Of a stretch of 64,000 nucleotides of DNA, positions 47,451-59,300 are shown piece by piece (positions within the stretch are counted from its first letter, which is position 1; every line of letters starts with the position of its first letter). The DNA comes from Saururus chinensis (taxonomy: Eukaryota > Streptophyta > Magnoliopsida > Piperales > Saururaceae). The position numbers were made by a program, and so were the translations under genes. Where the stretch lies: NCBI GenBank assembly GCA_035235625.1, contig CP141142.1:16708995-16772994 (forward strand). Reading direction: 5' to 3'. The notes under the pieces are model-generated. The model did not search any database. It was not told where the DNA came from and saw only the letters and a list, made by a program, of their open reading frames with translations.

Positions 47451-47675
47451 CCCCTTATGTATGAGTGTTTATGTTTGCGCGCTCAGGTAAGTAGTATCAT
47501 GGATCTACTCTTACCTGTTTGATCCAGTGCCCCATGAGCATTGGTGTGCCTTACCTTCGGAAAAGTCCATGGCGTCTAGTCACTCCCCGGAGGTTAAGGT
47601 GTTGCCCCAGTGTTATTCTTTTCCATTTGATGTTGGAGCTTATTAGTTGTAATGAGCTTCAGTGGTCGATATTAT

Positions 47676-47831
47676 GAGCACGACTGTAAGCGTATGAGTA
47701 TGAGCACGACTGTAAGCATATGAGTATGAGCACGACTGTAAGCGTATGAGTATGAGCACGACTGTAAGTGTATGTGTATGAGCACGATTGTAAGAGTATG
47801 TGGATGAGCACGACTGTAAGAGTATGTGTAC
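47676..47831 (+). repeat. Minisatellite 4: 26-bp unit, 6 copies
   Basis: GAGCACGACTGTAAGCGTAT followed by GAGTAT, at 47,676, 47,702, 47,728, 47,754, 47,780 and 47,806. Strict 26-bp period; no strong hairpin in this unit. Confidence 0.9.
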
Positions 47832-47840
47832 GAGTATGAT

Positions 47841-48035
47841 TGTACGAGTAAGGTCGTACAAGTATGTGTAAGCTGTATGAGTTAGCATATGATTGTACGA
47901 GTAAGGTCGTACAAGTATGTGTAAGCTGTATGAGTTAGCATATGATTGTACGAGTAAGGTCGTACAAGTATGTGTAAGCTGTATGAGTTAGCATATGATT
48001 GTACGAGTAAGGTCGTACAAGTATGCGTGTGTTGT
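47841..48035 (+). repeat. Minisatellite 5: 53-bp unit, about 3.7 copies
   Basis: TGTACGAGTAAGGTCGTACA starts at 47,841, 47,894, 47,947 and 48,000. The core GTACGAGTAAGGTCGTAC is a perfect hairpin with 6-bp arms and a GTAAGG loop. Copies are nearly identical, so the expansion is recent. Confidence 0.92.
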
Positions 48036-48295
48036 ACGAGTATGCGTACAGTGGTACGAGTAAGTTTGTAAGACCCTGGATAAGGGTGTTTGTGTAAGTT
48101 TGATTTGATAGTATGATTTTGGCACGATAGTGCCTTTGGTATGATTTTGGCATGATGGTGAATTTGGTACGTTTTGTATGCGTATGAGCATGATATTGAT
48201 ATGCTTTTGCTTCATGTTTGAGTTGCATGAACGCATGTATTCATGAACTTAGTGAGTTCATTGTTTTGGTTTCCCCTACTGGGTATTTTCCTACT

Positions 48296-48311
48296 GAGTA
48301 TGAAAATACTC
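48296..48311 (+). promoter_or_regulatory. GAGTAT hairpin with GAAA loop near LTR 3' end
   Basis: GAGTATGAAAATACTC: 6-bp arms, GAAA loop (a GNRA-type tetraloop in RNA), within CCTACTGAG...CTCATCACCC. Equivalent in place and flanks to the hairpin at 43,459. Confidence 0.55.
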
Positions 48312-48824
48312 ATCACCCTACTTTTTAGCCCCGTTGTACTGGAGGTTTTGCAGGTTTGTGTAGAGAGCTCCTGGAGATGGATGCTCATTTCAGTGGTGGA
48401 TTGATTCCCTTTGACTCAGGTATATGCTTCACTCACTGCGAGTTTATTTGTGCCACGATCTCCTGTATTGAGTGAGATGAGAAGTTAGATGTTTATTCTG
48501 GACTTTCATTTGGATTAGTCGGTGGACTGTTATGGGACTTGCACTCAGGAATGCTTAGGAGAGATTTGTATTTAAAGTCTATGATCATAGCAATTTATTC
48601 GTATGTGTGTTTTCGAGTAGCACCTGATGATATTTGCTTTGGCCGTACGATGTTTGACTGTATGATGAAAATATTTAGATGGAAAATGGATGTTTAGTGT
48701 TTTAAATTATAAACTATTTTATCAGGTTTTGATTTCATCATTTTTCCTCCGATTTACATATGGTATATTGCAAAAAATTTTCGTGAATTTTAAGGAAAAT
48801 GTGTGAAAAATCTCGGGCGTTACA

Positions 48825-50500
48825 CACTCAAGTGGTCATTCACATCATCTCCATCTTTCAACCTCAAATTTTGATACTTAGTGCGGAGTATCCTCTTATG
48901 AAGCTTTGTTTGCTCCTATACCTTTCAACAACAGTGATTATTGTTTCAGTGATGGTTATGTTTGCGAAGATACTCTCATTTCTTTTTTAAAAATATTGTT
49001 TATATTTTGAGTGTAGACTTCATCCATCGCTATTGATCATAATGTTTTTAAAACCCTTATATATTACATAAATAATTTAAAATTGATAACAAAGATGCAC
49101 GTACACAAATAAGATTATTCTTCATAAGCTTCTCACTCGAACAAAAAGAACTTATTGCAACGGTTTTATTAGCGATGCACAAAAAAGCATTGCTAAAAAT
49201 GACTTTTACAACACTTAGAAAAATGTTACCGAGAAAATTAATATTTGTGACACCTATTCATAAATGTCGCAATAGTGGTACTATTTGCGACATTTACAAA
49301 TAAACATCTCAACTAATTAATACTATTTGTGACATTTGTAGATAAACGCCATAAATACTTTTCATTTAACAAAGAAAAAATTTATAATGGACCATTTGTA
49401 ATGTTCATCAGAAAAGAAAGACTGCCTCAAGTATCTATTTGGCAGTTTTGTAGTTTTAAAATAGCCTTTCCACCTTAGCCTCCACAAAATTCATAATAAT
49501 ATACCTGACCTTGTTGTCCTTTTCCTTCAATTTTTCATATGCTCTCTTTTGAATTGCTATGCTGTTTTTAGGGAGAGGTCAATGACTTGTTCCAGCACAT
49601 TGAGCTAGGTTAGAGTGGGTTTGGATACGATGCTTCCTCCTCTTCCACCCTTCCTCCTCTTCCACCCTAGATAGTTGTCTGCATTCAACATTTTACTCTT
49701 GCCCAGGTGAGAGGTGACTATTTTGCTTGTTATGGTGCAACAAATTAAACTACAAAGCAAGACTATTTAACAAGAGAGTAAATATTAAAAATATAGCCAA
49801 GTCCTACTTAATTAATTAATAGGATAAGATTCACTTGGGAAGATCTCAGCAAGATTTGAGTGTGCTATATGTTGACAACAATCACAAGAATTGCACACAA
49901 CCACAGCTTAATCAACAAGCATGCGAACATGAAATTAAGAATGAAATATTTAAGCTATGCACTAAGCATAAAAAACAACAATAATAGACATATTATACTT
50001 ATGAAAGTCTGCTTTTAGTCCACACAAAATATGGGGCAAAATTATCAAATTAGCCCTAGGTCTAGTTTGGTCATTTTACCCTTATGCACATCACAAACAT
50101 GCATCAACAAATTATCTAATTAGCATTAAAGCATGAATAAAACAATGAGATATAATTTTTGGATAGAAGTTGGCCATTCACAAATTTAGCTTAATGAGTT
50201 GCCCAAAATGCCCCTAGGCTAGTTTGGTCAATTCAAAGTACTTTCTAATCTAATCAATTAATCAATCAATGATAAAAACCCACTAACTAATCTAGATTAT
50301 AAAATCTCTAGGCATAAATATGAGATAGGAATTATCAATTTACACAATAAAATAGGGCTAATTTACGGCAATAATCCTATCGTGTTCACACGCCAATTGG
50401 ATCACCAAATTGAAAATTTCTAGAAACTTTAAATGGATAATCAGAAATAATATGACTCAATTTCAATCAAATATCAAATGCCCCGTGAAATAAGAAACAT
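48825..50500. other. Unassigned DNA with relic CACTA-like repeats at 49,150-49,380
   Basis: Only 49,150-49,380 is distinctive: TTAGCGATGCACAAAAAAGC, GCATTGCTAAAAATG and repeated TTTGCGACATTTA/AAATGTCGCAA words, like decayed CACTA subterminal repeats. No CACTACAA terminus was found near it. The rest is AT-rich with no gene recognised. Confidence 0.45.
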
Positions 50501-50869
50501 AGAGATATCAATTTATTTTCCCCCCAAAAAACTAGTTATGTAAAACCTGGATCGGATTAAAGTCTTGGGCTTTTCTTAAATCAGCGACCAAGACCTCAAA
50601 TTTCAGGTTCCAAAACCGTTGTAGAGTAGTGGTGCAGCAGAAGAATGGGAGGGGGTGGTACAAGAGCAAAATTCCCTTCTTTTGTCTATTTATCCATGCA
50701 TGTAAATGAAAATCACACCACATAAGCAATCATTCACGGAGCATTAAAAAATAAGAAAAATTGAATCAAAGAAGTTCAATGCACTAACATTTGGGGCTGA
50801 TTTGCCATAAGATGCCAATCACCTTTGTGCCTACAGCCGATTCCAATTGAATGACAATTCAATAAGAGG

Positions 50870-51482
50870 GAAAAGTAGATTACCTTGTGAATATGTACAG
50901 AGGTCTCTTAATACTCAAGCAATGGTGGTAGATATCTTGTAGCAAAGTCTTCTTTTGATTCCAATCTTGAATCAATTTGGTGGCAAGCATCCCAATGAAC
51001 CATCCAAGAAAAGGTAGACAAGAAAGAGGAGAGGAGAAGGGGCGGCCAACCCTTTTTTCTTCTTCCTTGAAGGTCCACACCAAGAGAGAGGTGAGAGATG
51101 GGGGCATGTTGGGAGAGAGGGGGAAGAAGGGGAATAGATTAGGGCTCTTCCCCCATTTCTTAAGCCTTATATATATATATACTGTCCTCTATTAAGTGGT
51201 CTTAAATTTTGGACTTCGTTCTAATTGTCTACACCCCTTGAGAGTCTTTTACAACGAATGTGGGCTCGGATTCTTTGAGCCCACGAAGGCCTCAGCCCTC
51301 CTACATGACCATGCTTGTTACAGGGTCAACCCCTCACTAACCATGAGTCCAACCAAATGCACATCCTATGGCTAGGGCCCACAAGCTAAAAATACACACC
51401 CTAGTCACATGTCTAGTGTGAGTGTGTGTCAGATGTGGGTCTTATGAGAATGTGTGTAAAGCTGGTTCATGTGGGATCGGTG
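50870..51482 (-). repeat. Copia LTR, part left of the nested solo LTR
   Basis: Minus strand. A TATA region (TATATATATATAAGG, about 51,166-51,180) is followed by a CT-rich leader (CCCTTCTTCCCCCTCTCTCC). The U3 part aligns by eye with the copia LTR at 18,195: GAACCA, CATATGACC-like blocks and GGTGTGTATTTTTAGC against GGTATGTATATTCAGC. The U3 is cut at 51,482 and continues at 53,573. The U5 end near 50,870-50,900 is uncertain. Confidence 0.5.
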
Positions 51483-53567
51483 TGTAAATATCCAACCCGA
51501 GACGGGGTCCAAAAAATGTCTAATAAAAAAAATTTCTTCCTTAAACAAGGAATCATCATCTGTGTGCGAGAGGTACAACATTCATCTACGCACTACAGAG
51601 CTTCATAGCTTCCTTGTACGTAGACTCAAGTTGTAACATTCATTTACACACAACGAAGCTTCATAATTTGTCTCGTGTAAATCATAATAAAACTTATAAT
51701 TATAATTAATTTGCAGCCGACATTGCCTTGCTGTTGATTGCCTACGTATGTATTGGATAACATTCACAATATTATTCTAAAATGACCGAATCCGAACGTA
51801 GTTCTGTCTAATGACTATTACATATATCAAGCATCAAAAAATCATATATGTTAAATTACGTATATCCTTATATTCAAATATATCATTTAGAGTTAGACTG
51901 AAATCTTATAAATCAACAAACTCAAATAGAAAACTCATAAATTATAAAAGTTAGACAGAAATCTCATAAATCGTAGAAATCGTTAGAGTTAGATGAAAAT
52001 CTCATAGATCATCAGAGCTAAATGGAAGCTAACACGTTAACAGAATTACACATCTCGCTCTGTCATAGAGCAAAACATAATATTATAAAGTAGATTGGAT
52101 CGCATCGGTTCCTATCATATCATAATAGAGTATATCATATCAAAGTATATTAAAATAACTCAAATTATATGGGATAAATCATGACAAATAATTCAAAATA
52201 GAACATCTCAGCATATATCAGATCAGAGCAAATCATACATCTTAATTAGTTTATTATTATCACTAATTAAGATGTGCTTGCATACAAGTCATTTAACATC
52301 CTAAGTTAACTATTTAGGATGCATACGTATTCTTATACTTATATTAAAACAGAAGATTAGAAATACTTACTTATAGGAAACACTGGAAGCGGTGGCATGT
52401 TCATTTCTTTAGAGCGATATAGCGGGCAGAATCTCCTTTGAAGTAGGTGGACATAACATCCCTTCACCTCGAGACACTCTTTACTTCCGTGCTTGGAGGT
52501 GACAGACTAAACAACCCCTTTTTAGAGACATTTTTCTCCTTCAGTGCTTATGAACTATGGACGGAGTCTCACCTTAGCTTGGGCATGCCTCACTTATTGG
52601 GTGGCTCTTGGTTGAGGACTGAGCCTTCCCTACTCTGGATTGCTTTTCTCATTGTGGCCCGACAACTGCGGACAGAATCCCCTCTTGTTCTTGACCCCTT
52701 TTTCTTTCTCTGGTGCTCGAGGATGACAGGCAGGGCCTCTCCACATCTCAGGGTGTTTCCTACTCATATGGTCACCAACTTAGAGAATGGACCCCTCCAT
52801 TGCATAGAACACACTCGATTCATTTAAGAATGCTTCTTAAATAGGCTAAATCGGAGTCAGAACGATCAAGAATAGAGAAAGAGAAGTTCTCTAGTTTTCG
52901 AGGATGACATGCAGAGTCTCTTCTTGTCATGGGATATTTCCTCCTTATATGGTCTCCAACTTGAAGATAGAACCCCTCCATTGCATAGAGCACACTCGAT
53001 TTACTTAAGAACACCTCTTGAACAGGCTAATCGGACTCAGAATGCTAAGAAACGGAGAAAATGAAGTTCGTATTTAAAAATAAATCAAAATGGGGTATTT
53101 ATAGGCCTCGAGCCGCCGTTTTAAAACCACAGTGCTGCCAGAAGTGGCGGCACCCACCCTTACATGCCGCGTGCATGTGGCTTGACACTAGCACATGATG
53201 GCTGTGTATTACGCGCCCCATGGTCGCAAATACCGCACGCGTGGCTCCTTTTTTTAACATTTATCTTCAAAAACGCTTTCTTGGTACCATTGGACTCGTA
53301 TCGATGAGCCCTTTGATACTGCCTTACTTAACACAATATAACCTACTCTTTTTAAGTGGGTCCCACCTATATTGCACACTTTTCAAGGTTATAACTTTCT
53401 CTCCTGACTTCCATTTTGCGCGTTCTTCAATTCGCTATGCTCATTTGTTTGAGCTCTAATCATATACAGAGCTTTTAAGCTTTGAAACACTCTTAAATTT
53501 ATTTAAAATATTATTAATTATCTCTAACCCCTTTGGTTAGACGTAATAAAAAAAGCGGGGTATTACA
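51483..53567 (-). mobile_element. Solo LTR, 2,085 bp, target duplication CGGTG
   Basis: On the minus strand it starts TGTAATACCCCGC (53,567) and ends GGATATTTACA (51,483). CGGTG flanks both sides (51,478-51,482; 53,568-53,572). A minus-strand TATA box (CTATAAATACC, 53,096-53,106) sits about 465 bp from the start. No gag or pol. Short direct repeats occur at 52,790-53,030 (CCCCTCCATTGCATAGA..ACACTCGATT twice, 176 bp apart). The insertion splits an older copia LTR. Confidence 0.87.
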
Positions 53568-53572
53568 CGGTG

Positions 53573-53674
53573 CGACTGCCCCCACCATCCTCGGACATCA
53601 TGGGCCATACTATTTCACCTAAAACGGAAGCAATGAGGCCCATGTGGGCCTGGGCCCATACCATAGTCCAACAA
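53573..53674 (-). repeat. Copia LTR, terminal part right of the nested solo LTR
   Basis: On the minus strand begins TGTTGGACTATGGTATGGGC at 53,674. This matches the start of the LTR at 18,195 (TGTTGGACCACGGTATAGGC). It continues to GGCCCATGATGTCCGAGG, matching GGCCACGGGGTCCAAAG there, and then stops at the inserted solo LTR. Confidence 0.65.
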
Positions 53675-53987
53675 AACTCTAGGGTGATAATCTACCTCGT
53701 CTTAGTCTGGTCATACCATGCAGTCAATGACCTACTCACCCAATTTTCACAACATAAGTCAATGGGAAAATAAGCTCTGCCACAAAACCTTTATTCTAGA
53801 AACTCTTTTCTTGAATTACAATTGTCGTCAAGGCCTTCTACATTGCCTCCACATTCACGATACAAAATTGCAATCGCACAAGGCCTCACTTTTACGAATC
53901 AAGTCCCAGCACAACATGTCTCATAACTTTAATCTCTTTCTAGAACTCATTATACCATGCTGAATGCTCAACCCTCTTGTTGAATGT
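53675..53987. other. Short unassigned stretch
   Basis: Lies upstream of the copia LTR start on the minus strand, so it could be the copia 3' untranslated region, but no RNase H motif is readable. Confidence 0.35.
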
Positions 53988-54935
53988 TGTAATAACCTTG
54001 ATTTTTTTGGAAATTTTTTGTAATTTTTTTGTTGTATTTTTTTGTGGTATTTTACCTCAATATATGTACACAAAGAGTCATGTGTGTAGCGCATAGTCAT
54101 GGCCAGTGGGCCTCGGCATTCTACAAAAGCTTTCGACATGTAAAAGAATGTTTAGTGCCTAATATTGGACCTTGGAGCATAAAATAAGGCTTCGACGTGA
54201 AACGTGAAAAATAAGGTTTTGTCATGTGGAGAAGGTCTGATGTATAAAAAGCGCTTCAATGCTTGCAAGAGAGCTTTAGTGTAGAAAAAAATGGGATTGG
54301 TATGTTTGAGGAGGCTTGAGCAAGTGAGAAGGTAGTTTCAGCAAGAATTTTGAAGGAGCAACATATTAATTGGGTGTGGGGGAGGGGGGTAAGTGAACAA
54401 GGAAAGAAAAATAAATAAAAAATGTAACTATATAAATATTTAGCTTAGTGAGCCACTGCCATTTTTGCTTCTTCTGGACAATATGCTCTTAGGACCTCAT
54501 TGCTCTCTCTAGACTTCCACTGGTGTGCTGCCACTATGCCAGATTTGGTTTCACTGGCCATTACGATCATAGTGGTGCCAATTAGGGCTGCCGCCACCCC
54601 CTCTCTTCTCCTCCTCATGTGTGTTGCCTCCCCATTTTCTCTCTTTCTTGCATATTTTGGGTAGTACGAGGAACTCCATAGCTAGAAACTGCTGTCCTCA
54701 ACCAGTTTCTGCCCCTCCCAACCACCATGACTACAGTGGTACTAGCTAGGGCCACTGCCTCCACTCACTACTCCTCCTTGAATCTGCCATTGTTTTCCCG
54801 TGTTCTTCCTCTTGACATTGCACCTTGGCTGCTGGAGAGCCATTTGCCACCATCCTCCACCGGAAATCATTCCACCCGGCTGCCACGATCTCCATGGTGT
54901 AAAAAAATCGGTAATAATTGGATGAATCAAGCTTG
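53988..54935 (+). repeat. Probable LTR fragment, plus orientation
   Basis: Starts TGTAATAACCTTGATTTTTTTG and has a TATA box (TATAAAAAG, 54,243-54,251) about 255 bp in, with a sequence of moderate GC content after it. The 3' end is not found. Confidence 0.4.
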
Positions 54936-54939
54936 ACAT

Positions 54940-56460
54940 TAAAACTCTTAAAAATAAAATTAAACCTGATTAAAGTTATAATGAACTAACCCATAACCCC
55001 AAAATTTAATCAAACTGGAAAACAAGAAAAATCACACAAACTCACACAATTAAATAGGAATTAAAATAAAATAAAAGTAAAGAACTTGCAATACATACGT
55101 GAGCAAAGTTTAACAAATGTAATCATAAATAAGCATTCTCTAATCAGTCCATATGTGCATTTAACATGGTCCATTTGTGAAAAGTAAATCATATAAGCAT
55201 AAAAAAAAATATACATACATGGTAGTGTTCATAGTTAAACTAAAACATGTGGAACACGAATCACCTATAACCAATGTGACATGTGCAAATATTCACAACT
55301 TAACATGGTTATGACCTACTAGAATCATTGATTAAATGCCAAGAAATCATCAGAATACGGATTTAAAACCGATAGAGATTGTGCCAAACTTAAACAAGTA
55401 TCGTCATCTTCATGGTTAAGCTAAGTCATTATCCAAAGAAAGTTCATATGCAATGAAGGTGACATTTATAAGTAATTATAACTCAGCATAGTTATGGAGA
55501 ATTAGAAATGGGCAAAAATCCACAAAAATGGCCTATTTCACCAAACTGTTGTTTAGCTATTCAAATGGCCTTGTTGCCCATTCAAGTGGTTGGCCATTTG
55601 AATGCCTGGCCATTCAAACCGTCTGTTAGCTCTCTCGAACACACATAACATTTCACCTTTTTGGTTTGTCTTCAACCTCTCAAAATTTAAACCGTAAATA
55701 TTCTAAAATTCTATATAAATTCAAAAATCGTCATAGATCATTATATAATTGAAATATAAGCATAGAACATAATGTATTTAATCATTTTAATTCTTAACCA
55801 TGCAAAAATAACTATCAATTACATTTTTTTTAACAAATTATCATTATACATCAATATGAAGAAAAACTCAAATAGAACCCATAATCATGCCATTTGAATG
55901 AAGAAAACCACTTAATGTAAAAGCCCCTTACCTCAAATAAGCTTAGAAATTCCTTGAATGAATTTTAACCTCAAGAAATCCTATCTAAAAATTAAGGATT
56001 TTAGTTAAATATAATTAAAACTTACTAATAGACTCAAATCAACTTGGAAGAAGATAGATCTAAGGCATCTTTAGGTTAAAAATGAAATTACCCTAATTGG
56101 GGTTGTAAATCAAAATTAAAAATATAATTTTAATGGAAGAAAATCAAGAATAAAAATAGGAGAAATGAAGATAGAGGTAATTAAGACCAAAAATTTAAAG
56201 ATTAGGGGGTGATTAAGGGTAAAACTCACCTTAAAAAGGGTTTCCCCTTGGGAAATGACTAGGTTTTCTCCTTGGGAAATGACTAGGGTTTTTCCTTATA
56301 TAGTAAGGGTTTTGGGCTCAGAATATGAACTATTGGCTAAAAAATTGGGGGATGCCCTAAGTGACCAATTAAGGGTATTTTTGACTCAAAAATGAATTTA
56401 ATCAAACCCCAAAACCACTTAGACAAATCACTAGAAGGTTAAAGGCTAAAATGGTAGCAT
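54940..56460 (-). repeat. Probable LTR fragment, minus orientation, related to the 56.6-kb solo LTR
   Basis: On the minus strand a TATA box (CTATATAAGG, about 56,294-56,303) is followed by sequence resembling the solo LTR at 56,598, notably GAGGTAAGGGGCTTTTACAT compared with GAAGGTAAGGGATTTCGTCC. It also has several GGCCATTTGAATGGCC-like words (55,556-55,620) where the solo LTR has GATCGAATGGCC, GATCGAACGGC and GTTCGAACGCC. A 33-bp repeat, TTCTCCTTGGGAAATGACTA, is at about 56,246-56,290. Outer borders uncertain. Confidence 0.45.
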
Positions 56461-56475
56461 GCCCTACCACACGGA

Positions 56476-56597
56476 CATGGGTCACCCATGATAGCTCCCT
56501 TGAGTCCCCTATTTACAAGGGTACAATGTTGTCTAAGAGTATGGATCCTTGAACTGAGAAAGACCGACACTGGATAGAGTTAGTGCCATATGCACAG
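56476..56597 (+). pseudogene. Copia reverse transcriptase fragment, left half
   Basis: Plus-strand frame THDSSLESPIYKGTMLSKSM, DP, stop, TEKDRHWIELVPYAQ. This matches the part of copia RT before RNase H (LS.SMCP.T..E...M..VPYASA). It stops at 56,597, where a solo LTR is inserted, and continues at 59,782. Confidence 0.7.
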
Positions 56598-58866
56598 TGT
56601 AAGATCCATAAATCTTAAACCGGTTTGATTGATTTTATATAATTGTTATTGTGTGGTTTGATGTTAAATTTGGTCGGTTTTGATTTATTTTCAAATTTAA
56701 GATAGCTAACAATTATTTTAATCAAATTTTCTTCACTTTGATGATTTTTATGAGAATATAACTCAGTACAATTTTTTTGAAATTTTTAACTATTTTTTTG
56801 AAAAGTTAGGGAGCAGGATCCACTGTGGTCCCCATGTTAGAAATTGCGAAGATATGTCCTAAATGACCCTAAAAACATCTTATAATAGTAATTAAATATT
56901 TTAAAAGTCTTAGACATCATTTTGGGTTAAAATAAACAAAATTTCCCATTTTTTGTGTTAAAATTCTATTTATATCCCACCTATTTGTTATATCTACCAC
57001 AAATTCTGCTATAAATAGAAAAACACAACCACTTTCCCATTTGGAAGGCTATAAAGATTTGCTTGATTTTCCATTAATTACCTAGTGTTTCTCCTAAACT
57101 TTCTAATTTTTTTTTACTAAGGCTTAATCTTGATTTCTACCCATAAAGCTACTGATTTTAACCTCTATTTCAAAACCTTATGAAAGGATTTTCGATTTTG
57201 AACTTAATAAACCCTAGATCTACAACTTTTCTAGTGATTAAGGCATTTTTAATTGGATTTATGCAAATATTAACAAAATCCTATTGTGGGTTGAATTTTG
57301 AAGGAGTTAGAGCATTGATTTTAAGTCAAGAATGTCACTGAAGGTAAGGGATTTCGTCCTAAATAGGTCTGTGATTTCAGATTTGAAATGTGGTAAAGTT
57401 TTATGTGGGTTTGCATAGAGTTGATCTTTGATGGCGGATTTAAAAGAGCTTAGTATTTCTTGCAATTTCTTGGTATTTTTGGTTGTAAATGACTAGATTT
57501 ACTGTTTCCTAAGCTTGGATTTAATTTTTATGAAGTTTGGGAGTGAGATTTGAAGGTTTAAGATATATATGTGTATTTTCGGTTTTGAATTTGAAATGGA
57601 GAAGACGAACGAGAACTTCAGTTCTGGCGATCGAATGGCCATGCAGGCAGATCGAACGGCTAAGAGTTAAAAAGTCCCTGTAGGGTGTTCGAACGCCAAC
57701 ACAGCAGTTCGGTGATTTTTGATTATTTTTGCTCATTTTTGTGTTTTTAGTCTTAAGTACCATTTCTTATATTTATAACGAGTAATTTATGCTATGATGA
57801 GCTACTAGAAGGGCATGAATTTGATGTTGGAAACTATGATGAATGTTTTAAGTATTATGTAAATTACATGTTTCGGTTAAGCATGTTATAAATTCTTCTC
57901 TTGAATTCATGTTGAATGATTCCTCATATTTTAGATATGATTCTAGTAAGGTTATAGCATGAGAATAGATTTGTATGTTTTCACTTATTATGATTAAATT
58001 ATGAGTGAATGATGGTGCCTTGTCTAGATTCAAGTGTAATAATAAATATGTTTACTTAAGTCTAGCATGAGATTGCATTTAATTTGAATTGTGTTTCTCA
58101 ATAGTTTTCACTCACAATTTCAGTAAAGAGCCAAGAGTAACTATTAAATAGCATGTATGTAGTATGTTAATGGGATGTTTATAATGCATGTCCATATACC
58201 TAGAATTTAATGTTTCTACCATGTACACACACGTGGGGGTAATCCTAGTGATTTTTTATACTTATAATTAGATATGACACATGTGTGGTTGATGGGATCA
58301 CATTCTATGAATTAGGATTCATGTAGAGATTACTTACATATGTATCATGCTGCATGCATCATGAAACGGATTTTATGAATGAGACTTTATCGATATTAGC
58401 CGTTGTTGATCGATTAGATGCAATTGTATGTCATTACTTGATAGATTGATCTATCAGAGGCTTATCGATTCTGTTTTTATATCTGAAAATGACGGGGTTT
58501 TACATCCAAAAGGATGGGGTTTTACATCTTTTAAGGACAGGTTTTCCTACCTGGGTTGAAAAGAGAGGAAATGCTATGAGCAGACCAAACTATTAAGATT
58601 ATCTAGACCCTGAGAATCCAACTTGGTTTGTCCGAGTACACTAGCTTACCACATATTGTTGGTTGGGACTTCGGTCTTTACAAGCAGGACTGCTTGAGAG
58701 TTTTGGCCTTAAAAAGCAGGTCTATTTGTTATGGAATTGCTCAGGCCTTTGACCTTGAGGAGCAGGTTTAATCTCTCTGTTTTATGAAACATTCACCATT
58801 GTTGATTGTTGTCAATGCGTTAGAGGCACATCTCATGTAGGGTGAATGCTTATGAATGAGAGTAAA

Positions 58867-59040
58867 TATGCATGATATGATTGTGTGGTAGAGACACTTC
58901 TCATGCAAACTAAATGTGATAAATATGCATGATATGATTATATGGTAGAAACACTTCTTATGCAGGTTAAATGTGATGAATATGCATGATGTGATTGTGT
59001 GTTAGAGAGACTTCTCATGAAGGAGAATGGGTATGCATGG
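58867..59040 (+). repeat. 57-bp minisatellite, 3 units
   Basis: TATGCATGATATGATTGTGT starts at 58,867, 58,924 and 58,981, followed by GGTAGAGACACTTCTCATGC in each. A more diverged unit lies upstream near 58,805. Confidence 0.82.
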
Positions 59041-59288
59041 ATATATAAATAGTATGCTTGAGACACCCTTCTTGCAGGATGGATGTTTACTTTATAATGC
59101 GATTATTCATGTTATGAATAGTATGTTTGAGTTATTTGTCTGTATGATAACTACTTATGATCAAGTATGGTTATGGGTAGGAAAGTAATTAGAAATGAGA
59201 TATTATATGATATGTAGATCTAATAGACCATTTTGATATGTCGTGGTTTTTTTTTTTAATTTACCATTTTCTTATTCAAAACCTTACT

Positions 59289-59300
59289 GAGTTTATACTC
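59289..59300 (+). promoter_or_regulatory. GAGT hairpin near LTR 3' end
   Basis: GAGTTTATACTC: 4-bp arms GAGT and ACTC, loop TTAT, within CCTTACTGAG...CTCACCTCA. Weaker stem than the two other copies but the same flanks and place. Confidence 0.5.

Larger units (their letters stand above)
44891..48824 (+). repeat. Large LTR-like region rich in minisatellites, ending GGGCGTTACA
   Basis: The right edge is CTCGGGCGTTACA at 48,824, the usual end of TGTAACGCCC-type plant Ty3/gypsy LTRs. A hairpin signal lies 513 bp before it. The left edge is not found; 44,820-45,570 is GC-rich (open frames there look like composition effects). Between lie five different minisatellites in a row. No gag or pol. No target duplication could be matched (the right flank is CACTC). 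Confidence 0.5.

Noticed and set aside
45760..48035. Possible CRISPR array
   Set aside because: Repeats are contiguous or have related linkers rather than unique spacers, and the setting is a plant LTR.
51423..51608. 60-codon plus-strand frame
   Set aside because: It crosses the junction between copia LTR and nested solo LTR, so it cannot be an old gene.
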